Positions 1 to 9,800 of a DNA stretch of 24,615 nucleotides are shown here, piece after piece (position 1 is the first letter of the stretch; each line of letters opens with the position of its first letter). Source of the stretch: Alphaproteobacteria bacterium. Lineage in GTDB: Bacteria > Pseudomonadota > Alphaproteobacteria > Sphingomonadales > Sphingomonadaceae. Under the pieces are notes generated by a model. That model saw only the letters and a program-made list of their open reading frames with translations, made no database searches and was not told the DNA's origin. Position numbers and translations under genes: made by a program. Location of the stretch: the NCBI GenBank assembly GCA_018830415.1, contig JAHJSJ010000054.1:1-24615 (forward strand), written 5' to 3'.

Positions 1-1480
1 CCTGTTCGCCCTGATCGGCATCGCCGGTCAGCACCACGCCGCGATCCAGTCGCTTGGCAGCCCAGCCGATCACCGCGAGCGCCTTTGCGCCCTCGGCGCT
101 GGGGCCGTCATCCCCAAAAGCAATCGCCGCCGGCAATGCGCCCGAAGGCGGGATCAGCTCGATGGTCCACTCCGGCTCGGTCGCGGCTATCCGCGCCTCC
201 AGCGTGCGATAGACCGACAGCGGCGCCCCATCCAGTCGCTTGGCCCGCACCAGCGCGCGGCGGCGGTTGCGATCAATCAGCACATCGGTTTCGGGCACAC
301 CGGCTGCCAGCGACAGCCGGTTCGCCAGCGCCTGCGCCCGCGCCGATGCGGCGGCGGCTTCGCGTGCGCGGGTCGCCGATAGTTGCGCGCGCTGCGCTGC
401 GCCCGCACCCGTTTCGGTCTGGGTCTGGGTCAGCGTCAGTTCGACCGGCCTGCCCAGCCGGGACTCCAGCACGCGCGTGATTTCAGGCTCGGCTTCGGGC
501 CGGATGACCGGCGTGAACATGATCGCGCTCACCGCCATCGGGCTGGAGGCAAAATCGATCTCCAGCCCATCGAGCTGCGCCGGGCGTTCAAACCGTTCGT
601 TGATTGCAGCGCTCACTATTCGCTGGGCATTGGTTTCCCACGCGATCTGCTGGAGCGAAAATGCCAGCGGCACCGCCAGACCGACAAACACCGTCAGCAG
701 CGCCACGTTCTGGAACATCGTGTTGCGCGCGCTGAGTGCCGTGCGGAAGCCGTAAAGTCTGGCCATCGCAAAGGCGGTCAGCGCAATCGTGATGAAGTTG
801 GTGACAAACAACAGCAGCGCGCCCGAAAACACCGTCCAGTTGAAGGTCGCAAGGCCAAACCCCACCACCGCCAGCGGCGGCATCAACGCGGTGGCGATGG
901 CCACACCGACAATCGCGCCTTCGCGCCCGCGGATCATCGCATAGGCGCCCGCCAGCGCCGAAAACAGCGCCACGAACAGATCGAACAGGTTGGGCCTTGT
1001 GCGCGCCGCGATTTCACTGGTGATTGTCTGGATCGGGGAGAAAAACACCAGCACCGCGCACAGCAGCACCGCCAGCACACTGCCGATCAGCAGGGTGCGC
1101 GCTGATCGTTTGAGCCAGTCCCAATCCCCGATCGCCAGCGCAAAGCCCAGACCCATGATCGGCCCCATCAGCGGCGACAGCAACATCGCCCCGATCACTA
1201 CCGCTGGCGAGGACAGCAACAGGCCAAGGATCGCAATCCCCCCGCTCATCGCGGTCATGAACAGATAATGTTCGGACAGCGCGCCTTCCTGCCGGCGGCG
1301 CTCGGTCACTTCGGCCTGGTCGACCTGCCCGATGACATGCAGCGTCCACCATTCGCGCAGGCTGCCCAGCACCGCCCGCAAGGTAATGTTGGCGTGGGGC
1401 GTCGACGTGACGACGTCCTCGCGCACTTCGGCTTCTGCGGCAGCCTCAGGCGAAGCGGCGGAACTGGCGGTGTCGTTCAT
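1..1480 (-). CDS. DUF389 (TIGR00341-type) membrane protein, 3' end cut off by the window
   Basis: Reading down from an ATG at 1480, an open frame continues without a stop to base 1 (493 codons visible). After a polar N-terminus of about 65 residues come several hydrophobic segments between about residues 72 and 290, including 'VVIGAMLLSPLMGPIMGLG' and 'GVAIATALMPPLAVVGFGL', the repeated Gly/Pro-rich helices typical of DUF389 proteins. After the membrane part there is a long Ala/Arg/Gln-rich, probably helical stretch. The last ~50 visible residues (IAFGDDGPSAEGAKALAVIG onward) faintly resemble an OmpA-like fold. The role of DUF389 is unknown; transport or envelope maintenance would be guesses. 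The start is preferred because the overlapping upstream frame stops in an ATGA overlap at 1477-1480, but no strong Shine-Dalgarno is visible. It is divergent from the TelA operon. Confidence 0.85.
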   Translation of the reverse strand, partial: MNDTASSAASPEAAAEAEVREDVVTSTPHANITLRAVLGSLREWWTLHVIGQVDQAEVTERRRQEGALSEHYLFMTAMSGGIAILGLLLSSPAVVIGAMLLSPLMGPIMGLGFALAIGDWDWLKRSARTLLIGSVLAVLLCAVLVFFSPIQTITSEIAARTRPNLFDLFVALFSALAGAYAMIRGREGAIVGVAIATALMPPLAVVGFGLATFNWTVFSGALLLFVTNFITIALTAFAMARLYGFRTALSARNTMFQNVALLTVFVGLAVPLAFSLQQIAWETNAQRIVSAAINERFERPAQLDGLEIDFASSPMAVSAIMFTPVIRPEAEPEITRVLESRLGRPVELTLTQTQTETGAGAAQRAQLSATRAREAAAASARAQALANRLSLAAGVPETDVLIDRNRRRALVRAKRLDGAPLSVYRTLEARIAATEPEWTIELIPPSGALPAAIAFGDDGPSAEGAKALAVIGWAAKRLDRGVVLTGDADQGEQ

Positions 1481-1611
1481 CGGAATGCCTCTGGCAAAAG
1501 CGTCATATTGCGCGCGATAGCCCGCCATCGGGGAAATTGCCAAGCAAACACCGCGCAAACGCATGGCATGATGGACGCAAGCCCCCTTTCAGGCTTACCA
1601 TACACGCGCGC

Positions 1612-1640
1612 TTGAAAGGTGTGTTTTAGATCACTAATAC
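1612..1640 (+). promoter_or_regulatory. Candidate sigma70-type promoter for the telA operon
   Basis: TTGAAA (1612-1617), a 17-nt spacer and TAATAC (1635-1640) lie 55 nt before the telA start in the divergent intergenic region. The -35 matches the consensus at 5 of 6 positions; the -10 match is poor (3 of 6). This is a hand-made call with no transcription data. Confidence 0.3.
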
Positions 1641-1694
1641 AGTGGGGCATGAGCCCGCGCCCGGCGACGCGCGTTTGATGGAGTAGATATTGGC

Positions 1695-2912
1695 ATGAGC
1701 ACCGAAACCAAGACGGCGACGTTAGACGCAACGGAATTCTCGCTCACCCCGCCCGATCCGGTGCCGCAAGTCGCGCCCGAACAGGCCGCTGGGCTGGTGC
1801 CGGTCAGCACCGAAGAGAAAAGCAAGCTCGACACCAAGGTCGATGCCTTCGTCAACGAACTGGTGTCGGTTGACGCCAATTCGCCTGCGTTTGGCGAAAA
1901 GGTCGATCAGATCACCCGCATGGGGCAGGAACAGATCCGTGCCGCCGCCGCCATGTCGAACCGGTTTCTTGATCGTCCGGTGCGGGCGATGGATGCCGAT
2001 GGCAATGTCGGCAAGGACTTGGCCGAACTGCGCCGCACGGTCGAAGACCTTGATCCGGGCCGCAAGGGCAAGCTTTCCGGCCCGCGCAAACTGCTCGGCA
2101 TCATCCCGTTCGGCAACAAGCTGAAGAATTATTTTGACAGCTACACCTCGGCGCAGGGTCATATTTCCTCGATCCTTCAGCGGCTGGATAGCGGCAAGAA
2201 GGAACTGCACCTCGATAATGCCGCGATCGACACCGAGCGCCAGAAGCTGTGGGCGGCGATGGGCGAGCTGGAACAGATGATCCACATCGCCAAGACGCTG
2301 GATGCGCGGTTGGAGGCCAAGGCTCTCGAACTCGACAGCTCTGATCCGGCCAAGGCCAAGGCTCTGCGCGAATCGGCGCTGTTCTACGTCCGCCAGCGCA
2401 CGCAGGATTTGCTGACCCAGATGGCGGTGAGCGTGCAGGGCTATCTCGCGCTTGACCTTGTGAAGAAGAACAACGTCGAACTGGTCAAGGGCGTTGACCG
2501 CGCTTCGACGACCACGGTGGGCGCGCTGCGCACGGCTGTGACGGTGGCACAGGCGATGACCAACCAGCGCCTTGTGCTGGGCCAGATCACCGCCTTGAAC
2601 AAGACCACCAGCGACATCATCGATTCGACCAGCACGTTGCTGCGCGAACAGACCGCGCAAATCCACGAACAGGCAGCGTCCAGCACGATCCCGCTGGAAA
2701 CGCTGCAACGCGCGTTCCAGAACATCTATGACACGATGGACGAGGTCGACACCTTCAAGCTGCGCGCGCTCGATTCGATGAAGCAGACCGTCACCACGCT
2801 GACCGCCGAAGTCGAAAAGTCCAAAGGCTACATCGCCCGCGCGGAAGGGCAGGCCCAGGCGCAGTCCAAGGTCGCGGCGAGTGAGCCATCGCTGCTGGCA
2901 CTGGACAAGTGA
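1695..2912 (+). CDS. telA: TelA-family protein (toxic anion resistance family)
   Basis: This 405-residue protein matches the TelA/KlaA family (PF05816) in size and in its almost wholly helical, charged composition. Characteristic stretches include 'GIIPFGNKLKNYFDSYTSAQ' near residue 137, and a conserved core around 'RTQDLLTQMAVSVQGYLALD' and 'TTTVGALRTAVTVAQAMTNQ'. There is no signal peptide or membrane segment, so it is probably cytoplasmic. A GGAG lies about 12 nt before the ATG. The family was named for plasmid tellurite resistance, but chromosomal members often sit next to XpaC-like proteins and have been linked to envelope stress rather than tellurite itself. The XpaC-like gene follows after 13 nt, which supports a shared function. 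The biochemical activity is not known. Confidence 0.88.
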   Translation: MSTETKTATLDATEFSLTPPDPVPQVAPEQAAGLVPVSTEEKSKLDTKVDAFVNELVSVDANSPAFGEKVDQITRMGQEQIRAAAAMSNRFLDRPVRAMDADGNVGKDLAELRRTVEDLDPGRKGKLSGPRKLLGIIPFGNKLKNYFDSYTSAQGHISSILQRLDSGKKELHLDNAAIDTERQKLWAAMGELEQMIHIAKTLDARLEAKALELDSSDPAKAKALRESALFYVRQRTQDLLTQMAVSVQGYLALDLVKKNNVELVKGVDRASTTTVGALRTAVTVAQAMTNQRLVLGQITALNKTTSDIIDSTSTLLREQTAQIHEQAASSTIPLETLQRAFQNIYDTMDEVDTFKLRALDSMKQTVTTLTAEVEKSKGYIARAEGQAQAQSKVAASEPSLLALDK

Positions 2913-2925
2913 TGGGGGTTCGCTG

Positions 2926-3738
2926 ATGGCTGACAGCACGCCCGAAAGCGAACGCATCCTGCGCGAGGCCAAGACCAGCCTCGCGGTGCAGCGCGATGGC
3001 GGCACGCATCGGCCGGGGCCAAGGAGCATCGGCAAGGGTTCGGCGGAACTGAAGATGAAAAGCCTGCTGAAACGGGTGCGCAACATCGCATTGGCGATTG
3101 TCGCGATCTGGCTGGGCGCAGGGATTGCCGGGGCTTTCGTCAACGGGATCGGCTTCTGGGGTGTGATGGCCGTGATCGTCGCCACCGCGGTTGCGGTCGC
3201 GGTATTTTCGAATTTCCCCAAGGTCAAAGTGCCCAAACGCGCCGAACTCACCCTCGGCAATCCGCAGCAGATGGTGGCGCGCACCGAATTGTGGCTGGAA
3301 GCGCAGCGGCCCGCTCTGCCCCCGCCCGCGCAAACCATCGTCGATCAATTGGGCGTGCAGCTCGATGCGCTTGGCCTGCAACTGCGCACGCTTGACGGCG
3401 CCCACCCGGCGATGACTGAAGTGCGCGAATTGGTGGGCGAATATATCCCCGAAACGATCGACAATTACCGCAAGATTCCGGCGCACCTTCGCGGGGAACA
3501 GCACGCGGGCAAAACCGCCGACGAACGCCTCACCGAAAGCCTGTCGAAACTGTCAGGCGAAGTTGACCGCGTCACCCGGCGGCTGGCCGAAGGCGCATTG
3601 GACGATCTGGCGATCAAGAGCCGCTATCTTGAATATCGTTACGGCGGGGCCGATGCGCTGGAAGATATGCGCTCGCCCGATACCGGCGTGCCGCTGCCCG
3701 ATTTCTCGGTCAAGCAGGCCAAAGAGCAGGGACGTTGA
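2926..3738 (+). CDS. XpaC-like membrane protein (5-bromo-4-chloroindolyl phosphate hydrolysis family)
   Basis: This is a 270-residue protein with a basic, polar N-terminus and two hydrophobic segments at about residues 53-72 and 76-95. A long charged, probably helical cytoplasmic region follows to the end. The topology and its position directly after telA match the XpaC-like family (PF10112), whose link to hydrolysis of a chromogenic phosphate is historical and does not prove phosphatase activity. The ATG at 2926 is chosen over the in-frame GTG at 2881, because the earlier start would overlap telA by 32 nt and add an out-of-character Trp/His/Cys-rich leader. A G-rich stretch (GGGGG) precedes the chosen ATG. 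The role is inferred to be joint work with TelA at the inner membrane. Confidence 0.75.
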   Translation: MADSTPESERILREAKTSLAVQRDGGTHRPGPRSIGKGSAELKMKSLLKRVRNIALAIVAIWLGAGIAGAFVNGIGFWGVMAVIVATAVAVAVFSNFPKVKVPKRAELTLGNPQQMVARTELWLEAQRPALPPPAQTIVDQLGVQLDALGLQLRTLDGAHPAMTEVRELVGEYIPETIDNYRKIPAHLRGEQHAGKTADERLTESLSKLSGEVDRVTRRLAEGALDDLAIKSRYLEYRYGGADALEDMRSPDTGVPLPDFSVKQAKEQGR

Positions 3739-3741
3739 GCG

Positions 3742-4041
3742 ATGCGCGTCACCCTGCCCCATGATCTCACCAAAGACGAAGTGCGCCGCCGGATGCACGC
3801 TCACGCGAATGAAATTGCAGGGTTCTTTCCCGCAGGCATCGCCAAGATAACGACCGATTGGCCCAGCGAAGACCGTATGGCGATCACCGCCGAGGTGATG
3901 GGCTATACGATCCCCGGCGGGGTCGATGTGCGTGACAATGAGGTGGTAATCGAAATGCAGCTGCCCGCGATGCTGGGGATGATGCGCGGGTCGATCGAAT
4001 ATGCGGTGAAGAAAGAGGCTGAGCGGCTGCTCACGCCGTAA
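3742..4041 (+). CDS. Polyhydroxyalkanoic acid system (PHA granule-associated region) family protein
   Basis: This small 99-residue soluble protein starts 'MRVTLPHDLTKDEVRRRMHA' and contains 'VMGYTIPGGVDVRDNEVVIE' followed by a Leu/Met-rich helix. That layout matches the PHA_gran_rgn family (PF09650), whose members carry an N-terminal helix (HxLsxeeA-like), a beta-rich middle and a C-terminal helix. It starts only 3 nt after the XpaC-like stop, so it is almost certainly the third gene of the telA operon. The family is named for genes near PHA synthesis loci, but no PHA gene is visible here and a direct role in PHA storage is not shown. Confidence 0.72.
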   Translation: MRVTLPHDLTKDEVRRRMHAHANEIAGFFPAGIAKITTDWPSEDRMAITAEVMGYTIPGGVDVRDNEVVIEMQLPAMLGMMRGSIEYAVKKEAERLLTP

Positions 4042-4054
4042 AGCGTGTGCGGCG

Positions 4055-4858
4055 TCAGGCTGCTCGCACCAGCAGCGTTACCCCGGCGCTAGTAAAATCG
4101 AGCCCATCGAGGCTCGCCGCATAAAGGCATTCGCCCGCCCCAGCCCGCGCCAAACCATCGCGCGATGCAACCTCGCCCGCCAGCGGCAGCGCCAGCAGCT
4201 CGCCGGGATAGGCAACATGGGTGGCCGCATCGGGCGCACCTGCCACCCGGTCGAGCCGGAAATGCGGCCCATCGACCAGCACCTGTCCATCGGCGATGCT
4301 GCGACGGTGCTGCGCGGCGTAAGGCCCGCCATCCGCCACCGCCAGCGCGCGGTCCAGATGCAGTTCGCGCGGGCGGCCATAATCATACAGACGGAAGGTG
4401 GTCTCGCTGGCCTGCTGCACTTCGACCAACGCGAGGCCGGGGCCGATGGCGTGGACAGTGCCAGCGGGCAGGTAGAACAGATCGCCGGGCCGCGCGGCGT
4501 GCCAGGTGAGCAAGCTTTCAATCGTGCCATCGCGCGCAGCGGCGGCGATTTCTTCGGACGTCACCGCGCGCTCAAACCCGATGGCGAGCTGCGCGTCAGG
4601 CTCGGCATCCAGCACCAGCCAGCATTCTTCCTTGCCCGCCTCCTCGGCCTGCGCGGTGGCATCGGAGGGGTGCACCTGCACCGAAAGCTTTTCCGACGTG
4701 AACAGGTATTTCACCAGCACCTGCGGCAGTTCGGGCGGCGGTTCGAACCAGATTTCGCCAATCTGTTCCCCCGGCGGCGCAATGAAGGGCGCGGGCAGGG
4801 TATCGCGGCCCCACACCTTGGCGACCATCCGGGTAGGAAGCTGGCGTGCTGCGCTCAC
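4055..4858 (-). CDS. manA: Mannose-6-phosphate isomerase, class I (cupin, zinc-dependent)
   Basis: This enzyme interconverts fructose-6-phosphate and mannose-6-phosphate, the entry step to GDP-mannose. The 267-residue protein has the class I layout: 'GEIWFEPP' near residue 34, the metal-binding 'QVHPSD' (H63), acidic residues at E77/E78 just before 'CWLVLDAEPDA', and 'PAGTVHAIG' (H136), which supplies a further zinc ligand. It is short compared with the ~390-residue enterobacterial enzyme but close to the compact Bacillus-type form. Its ATG overlaps the stop of the upstream manC gene (4855-4858), indicating translational coupling and a two-enzyme unit for GDP-mannose supply, probably for surface polysaccharide. 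It converges on the telA operon with only 13 nt between stops. Confidence 0.88.
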   Translation of the reverse strand: MSAARQLPTRMVAKVWGRDTLPAPFIAPPGEQIGEIWFEPPPELPQVLVKYLFTSEKLSVQVHPSDATAQAEEAGKEECWLVLDAEPDAQLAIGFERAVTSEEIAAAARDGTIESLLTWHAARPGDLFYLPAGTVHAIGPGLALVEVQQASETTFRLYDYGRPRELHLDRALAVADGGPYAAQHRRSIADGQVLVDGPHFRLDRVAGAPDAATHVAYPGELLALPLAGEVASRDGLARAGAGECLYAASLDGLDFTSAGVTLLVRAA

Positions 4859-5898
4859 TGGTTCACCGCCCCCGGCAGCTTGCCGACGGCTTGCGCCCCG
4901 TCACGCGTCGTCACCAGCACTTCGCCGCCCGATACGATGATGCACACATCCTCCAGCCCGACCGCCGAAATGCGCGGCCCATCGGTGATGGCGAGCACGC
5001 CGCGGCAGTGGTCGAGGTCAACCACCCCGCCCTTGGTAACATTGCCCGCCGCATCGGCCTCCCCCGCCAAGGCATCGGACAACGCCGCCCAATTGCCAAT
5101 GTCCGACCAGCCCATGCGCGCCGGAACCATCGCCGCGCGCGCGGTGTTTTCCATCACCGCATAGTCGATCGACTCACCGTCAATCACGGCGAAGGGTTCA
5201 GGCGCGGGGTGGAACCGCGCGCCATCCTCGCGCCCGCCTGCCACCGCCTCTGCCACCAACCGCGCTATATCCGGGCGGTGCGCGGCGAGCTCCGCCAGCA
5301 AATGCCCGGCGCGAAACGCAAAGATTCCGCCATTCCAGCTATAATCCCCGCTGGCGAGATAATCCTGCGCACGCGCCAGATCGGGCTTTTCAACAAACCG
5401 CGCCACGGTGAAACCGCCCGCCAACGGCTCCCCGCGTTGCAGATAGCCGTAGCCGGTTTCGGGCCGATCAGGCGCGATGCCGAACGCCACCAGGTAATCT
5501 TGCCGCGCCAGTTCAGCCGCAGCCAGCGCTGCCGCACGAAACGCCGCAGCATCGGCAATGTGATGATCGCTCGGGCACACCAGCATCACGGCATCGGCAG
5601 GCAGCAGCGCAGCGGCCAGCGCAATTGCGGGCGCGGTGTTGCGCGCCGACGGTTCAATCACCAGCCGTGCGCCGGGGGTATCGCCCAATTGTGTGGTGAT
5701 CAGGTCGGCATGGGCCGCGCCAGCCACCACCAGCGGCGCGGCAAAGCGAGTATCGCCGGCCACCCGCCGCACCGCCTGTTCGAACAATGTCTCGTCGCTC
5801 ACCAGCGGCAAAAACGGTTTGGGCACCGCCTTGCGGCTCACCGGCCACAGCCGCGTACCGCTGCCGCCGCACAGGATAACCGGATGAATTGCTGTCAC
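4855..5898 (-). CDS. manC: Mannose-1-phosphate guanylyltransferase (GDP-mannose pyrophosphorylase)
   Basis: This enzyme makes GDP-mannose from mannose-1-phosphate and GTP in the cytoplasm. The 347-residue protein opens with the nucleotide-binding signature 'ILCGGSGTRLWPVSRK' (residues 8-23) followed by 'PKPFLPL'. It has 'CPSDHHI' (109-114), 'ETGYGYL' (147-153), 'FVEKP' (168-172, sugar-phosphate site) and 'WNGGIFAF' (188-195). It contains only the nucleotidyltransferase and C-terminal helix region; the fused isomerase of longer bifunctional ManC proteins is absent and is supplied by the overlapping manA. The start is a GTG at 5898 with AAGGG about 10 nt upstream; an ATG eight bases earlier hits TGA after two codons. 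A phosphomannomutase is needed to link the two enzymes but is not in the window. Confidence 0.92.
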   Translation of the reverse strand: MTAIHPVILCGGSGTRLWPVSRKAVPKPFLPLVSDETLFEQAVRRVAGDTRFAAPLVVAGAAHADLITTQLGDTPGARLVIEPSARNTAPAIALAAALLPADAVMLVCPSDHHIADAAAFRAAALAAAELARQDYLVAFGIAPDRPETGYGYLQRGEPLAGGFTVARFVEKPDLARAQDYLASGDYSWNGGIFAFRAGHLLAELAAHRPDIARLVAEAVAGGREDGARFHPAPEPFAVIDGESIDYAVMENTARAAMVPARMGWSDIGNWAALSDALAGEADAAGNVTKGGVVDLDHCRGVLAITDGPRISAVGLEDVCIIVSGGEVLVTTRDGAQAVGKLPGAVNQ

Positions 5899-6000
5899 TT
5901 CATCTGCCCTTTTTGCCCGATAGCCGCGCTATATCAATCGCATCCATGACACCAGCATGAACGCCGCCGTCTGCCCGGAGTTCAGACCGCGTTGCCGCAA

Positions 6001-6726
6001 TCAGAACCACTGTTGACGCCAGTAGAACGGCGCGGTCACCGGGTTTCCTTCGCCATCGGTCGCCGGACGAAAGCCAAGCCGCGTTTCAACCAGCTGGCAG
6101 GTGATACGGTCGGCCTGAGGGTCAGGACTGGGACGATAGATGCTGCAATTGCGCGCGCGCCCATCGGTGCCGACGATCACGCGCACGATCACCTGCGTCC
6201 CGCGCCGCGCAGCGCGCCCGCCTAGCGGCACCGGAAAATCGCGCGCATTGTCGATACTGCCGGAAATGTGCACCGGCTTGGTCACGGCAATCCCGCCGCG
6301 CCCGCTGCCGCGGTTGCCGCTGCCCGTGCCCAGTCCCGTGCCCGCCGCCCCGGTGCCAGCGCCCGCATCAGCCGCGCCCGATTGGCTGGCAGTGCCGGTT
6401 GATGATGCGCGCGGCAGAGGGTCATCCTGTTTCAGCCTGACCTTGGGCGGCTGGCTGCTCACCGGCTTTGCCACCGCCTCACGTCCCGGCGCACCTTGCG
6501 CACCTTCATCGGGTTCAGGCTGATTTTCAGGCGTCGGCGGATCCGGCGGCGCGGTGATCGTAACGGTGAAAGCAGACACCACCCCGCGTTCAACCGAGGC
6601 GGTGAAATCCGGGGCCAGCGCGCGGGCAAGACCGTACAGCGCGGCGAGGTGCAGCGCCACGATCCCCGCGATCAGCGGCCAGCTGAGCCGCTTGCGCTGC
6701 GCGCGAAAGCCTCTCGCATTCCCCAT
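6001..6726 (-). CDS. TonB-like energy-transducer family protein
   Basis: This 241-residue protein has one N-terminal membrane anchor (about residues 13-35, 'WPLIAGIVALHLAALYGLA'). A Pro/Glu-rich spacer follows ('PPDPPTPENQPEPDEG'), then a Gly/Ala-rich linker, and a C-terminal domain of about 80 residues with 'GTQVIVRVIVGTDGRARNCS', the beta-strand and 'G(T/D)DGR' turn typical of TonB C-terminal domains. TonB proteins span the periplasm to pass proton-motive energy to outer-membrane receptors. The classical YP motif is not clear and two Cys residues lie in the C-domain, so it may be a specialised paralogue rather than the main TonB. The ATG at 6726 is preferred over a TTG at 6786. It lies 102 nt upstream of manC on the same strand and is divergent from the hybrid kinase. 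Confidence 0.75.
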   Translation of the reverse strand: MGNARGFRAQRKRLSWPLIAGIVALHLAALYGLARALAPDFTASVERGVVSAFTVTITAPPDPPTPENQPEPDEGAQGAPGREAVAKPVSSQPPKVRLKQDDPLPRASSTGTASQSGAADAGAGTGAAGTGLGTGSGNRGSGRGGIAVTKPVHISGSIDNARDFPVPLGGRAARRGTQVIVRVIVGTDGRARNCSIYRPSPDPQADRITCQLVETRLGFRPATDGEGNPVTAPFYWRQQWF

Positions 6727-6818
6727 CGACGTAACCCGCTCCGCGATTGCTCCATTCTGGACGAGGTTCCGTCCGCAAGCTTTCAAGTGATTCTATATCA
6801 GAACAGCATTATTTTGCG

Positions 6819-9800
6819 ATGGAGCGCAGGATCGAGCGCGCACTGGATCATGAAGAAGGCGCCTTGGATGCCATCCTTGGCGCCAAAATTGACTCCGTCG
6901 GCTCTGAAACGGGCGCAACCGGCGGTGGGCAAGCTGCGCCTGCTCATGGCGATGTGGAGGCGGCGGGTTCGGGCCAAGCTGCTGGCCCTGTGCATCCCGA
7001 TGCCTCTCCTCACGCCTCAGGGCCAGATATCATCGGCCCCGCAAGGATCGCGATGGGCAACCTTGACCGGGCGAGCCTGCTGGCGGCGATAATCGGCGGG
7101 GCGGCCTTTCTGGCGCTCGCTTGGCTCAGCCTGCTCATTGCGCGCCCTGAGACGCATATCAGCCCGGTGTGGCTGCCCAATGCCTGCGCGGCGGCGTTCC
7201 TGCTGCGCGCGCAGCTTCGCAATGAAGTGCCGTTCCTGCTGGCCACCTTCGCTGCGGGGCTCGCCGCCAACGCCCTCGTCCAGCTGCCCGATCATATCGC
7301 ACTGGTGTTCGCACTGGCCAACGTGGTGGAGATCATCGCCGTTCTCGTGCTCACCCGGTGGGTGGTGCGCGGGCAATCGGACATGAACCAGCTGCCAGAC
7401 CTTGCACGGTTCGTATGGGCGGGCGGGTTGGTCGGTCCGGCGCTTTCCGCGCTGATAACAGTGCCGGTGATGGGCAGCGGCCTAGATGCGATACTTCGCG
7501 GGGCGACCAGTTGGTTCCTCACCAACAGCATGGCGATGGTGCTGATCGTGCCGACAGCCTTGTTGTTGTTCGACCGGGTCAAGGGCCGACGGACTGCGAC
7601 CCCGGCGCATCCAGCGGAAAGCCTCGCCTTGTTGATCGGCGGGATGGTTTGCACATTTCTGGTATTCCGACAGATCTATTATCCGCTGATGTTCCTGATC
7701 CAGCCGATCACGCTGATGCACGCATTCCGGCTGGGCAGCCTTGGCAGCGCGCTGCATGTCGGCGCAGTTGCGGTGGTGGCCGGGGCCATGACCTGGGCCG
7801 GGCTCGGGCCGATTGCCGCAGCCGGCGGCACCGGGGGCATGACAGAGCTGCATCTGCTGCAGGCTTTCATCGCGGCAAATTTCCTGACCGGCCTGCCAGT
7901 GGCCGCGATCCTTGCCGGCCGTGACCGGATGACCGCCGCGCTCGAAGCGGGCAAGCGGCAGATCGATTTGCTTACAGACAATATCACCGATGCGATCCTG
8001 CGTTACGATATGGACGGTGTGTGCACCTATGCCTCGCCCTCGGTCAGCGCGGTGATGGGGGTGCCGCCTGAAACCTTTGTCGGCAATCCGGTGACTGCGC
8101 GCCTGCACCCCGATGCGCGCGACCGGACGATGCAGGCGCTGGGCCGCCTGCTCGGCGGGATCAGCGAAACCGAACGCGTCACCTATCGCCGGTTTTACGA
8201 TAGTCCCGATGACACTGCGGTGTTTCTCGAAGCCAACTGCGCGGTGGTGCGCAACCCCCAGACCGGCGCGCGCGAAGGCGTGGTCGTGGCGGCCCGCGAT
8301 GTCACCGAGCGGGTCGAGCTTGAACTGCTTCTCACCCGCGCGCGCCACCATGCCGAAAATGCGGCGCAGGCCAAATCCGCGTTCCTTGCCAATATGAGCC
8401 ACGAAATCCGCACCCCGATGAACGGCGTGCTCGGCTTTGCCGAATTGATGTTGCAGGGCGATCTGGCCGATGATCAGCGCCGCTTTGCCGAATTGATCGT
8501 GCAATCGGGCCGGTCGATGATGACGCTGCTCAACGACGTGCTCGACCTGTCCAAGATCGAAAGCGGCCAGTTCACGATTGATCGCGCCCCGGTGAACCTG
8601 CACGACAGCCTGGCCGAATGCGCGGCGCTGCACCGGCTGGCGGCCGAAAACAAAGGCCTGACGCTCGATTTCGCATGGGCCGCGGACGAGGAACCCGATC
8701 AAGGCGGCACAGCGGCGCAGCTGCCCTGGATCATGACCGACGGATTGCGCCTGCGCCAGATCGTGCTCAACCTGATCGGCAATGCGGTGAAGTTCACCGA
8801 AACCGGGCACATTCAGATCAATTGCACTGTCACGCCGAACGACGTGCAGGTGATAGTCACCGATAGCGGGATCGGCATCAGCCCGGATCGCCTCGAAGCG
8901 ATTTTCCACCCCTTCACGCAGGGCGAGGCCGACACTGCGCGGCGCTTTGGCGGCACCGGGCTTGGCCTGTCGATCAGCCGCCATCTTGCCACCCTGCTGG
9001 GGGGCCGGATCGAGGTTGAAAGCCGCCCCGGCGAAGGATCGCGTTTCACCCTGATCCTGCCCGCAACACTGGTGCAGCCTCCCACCCGGGACGAGCCGGT
9101 CGAACCGGTGAAGCCCGCCGACCTGCCGATCGCCACGCGCATCCTGCTGGTCGAGGATCACGACATCAATCGCCTGCTGATGACCGAAATGCTCGAACGC
9201 TGCGGTCAGGATGTCGCGGTTGCGCATGACGGGAACGAAGCCATCGCGATGGTGATCGATTCGATCATGCGTGGGCGGCCCTATGATCTGGTGCTGATGG
9301 ATGTGCAGATGCCCGATTGCGATGGCTATGCCGCCACCCGCGCGATCCGGGGCGAAGGGATCGGGCCGGGTCTGCTGCCGATCATCGCGCTGACTGCCAA
9401 TGCCTTCCCCGAAGATATCACCGCCGCGCGGGCTGCGGGGATGCAGGGTCATCTGGCCAAGCCGGTGGCTTTTGCGCAGCTGGCGCGGACATTGCAACGC
9501 TGGCTGCCCACCCGGATCGTCGAATCGGGCCAACCGGCCGCCACAACAACCCCGGCGGCGCGCGCATCCTTGCTGGCACGCTCACCGCAACTTATCACGC
9601 GCTGGCAGGCGCGGCGGAGCGAAGCCGCAGACGCGGTGCGCGCCGGTCTGACCGATGGCCTATTCACCCAGCCTGCAAGTAACCCCTGCACCCGCCGTGA
9701 CCAGATTGCCGCGCTGGCGCACAAACTGGCCGGAACCGCCGCGCTGTTCGATGAGCCGGAGCTGGGCCAATGCGCGGCGGCGCTCGAACGCGCGCTTAAA

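Noticed and set aside
1722..3338. 538-codon open frame antisense to the TelA and XpaC-like genes
   Set aside because: It is rich in Arg/His and matches no family, while the opposite strand encodes two recognised proteins. Long antisense frames are expected in GC-rich DNA.
7482..9533. 683-codon open frame antisense to the hybrid kinase
   Set aside because: It lies opposite well-defined PAS, HisKA, HATPase and receiver domains; its composition (Arg/His/Gln-rich) is that of a codon shadow.
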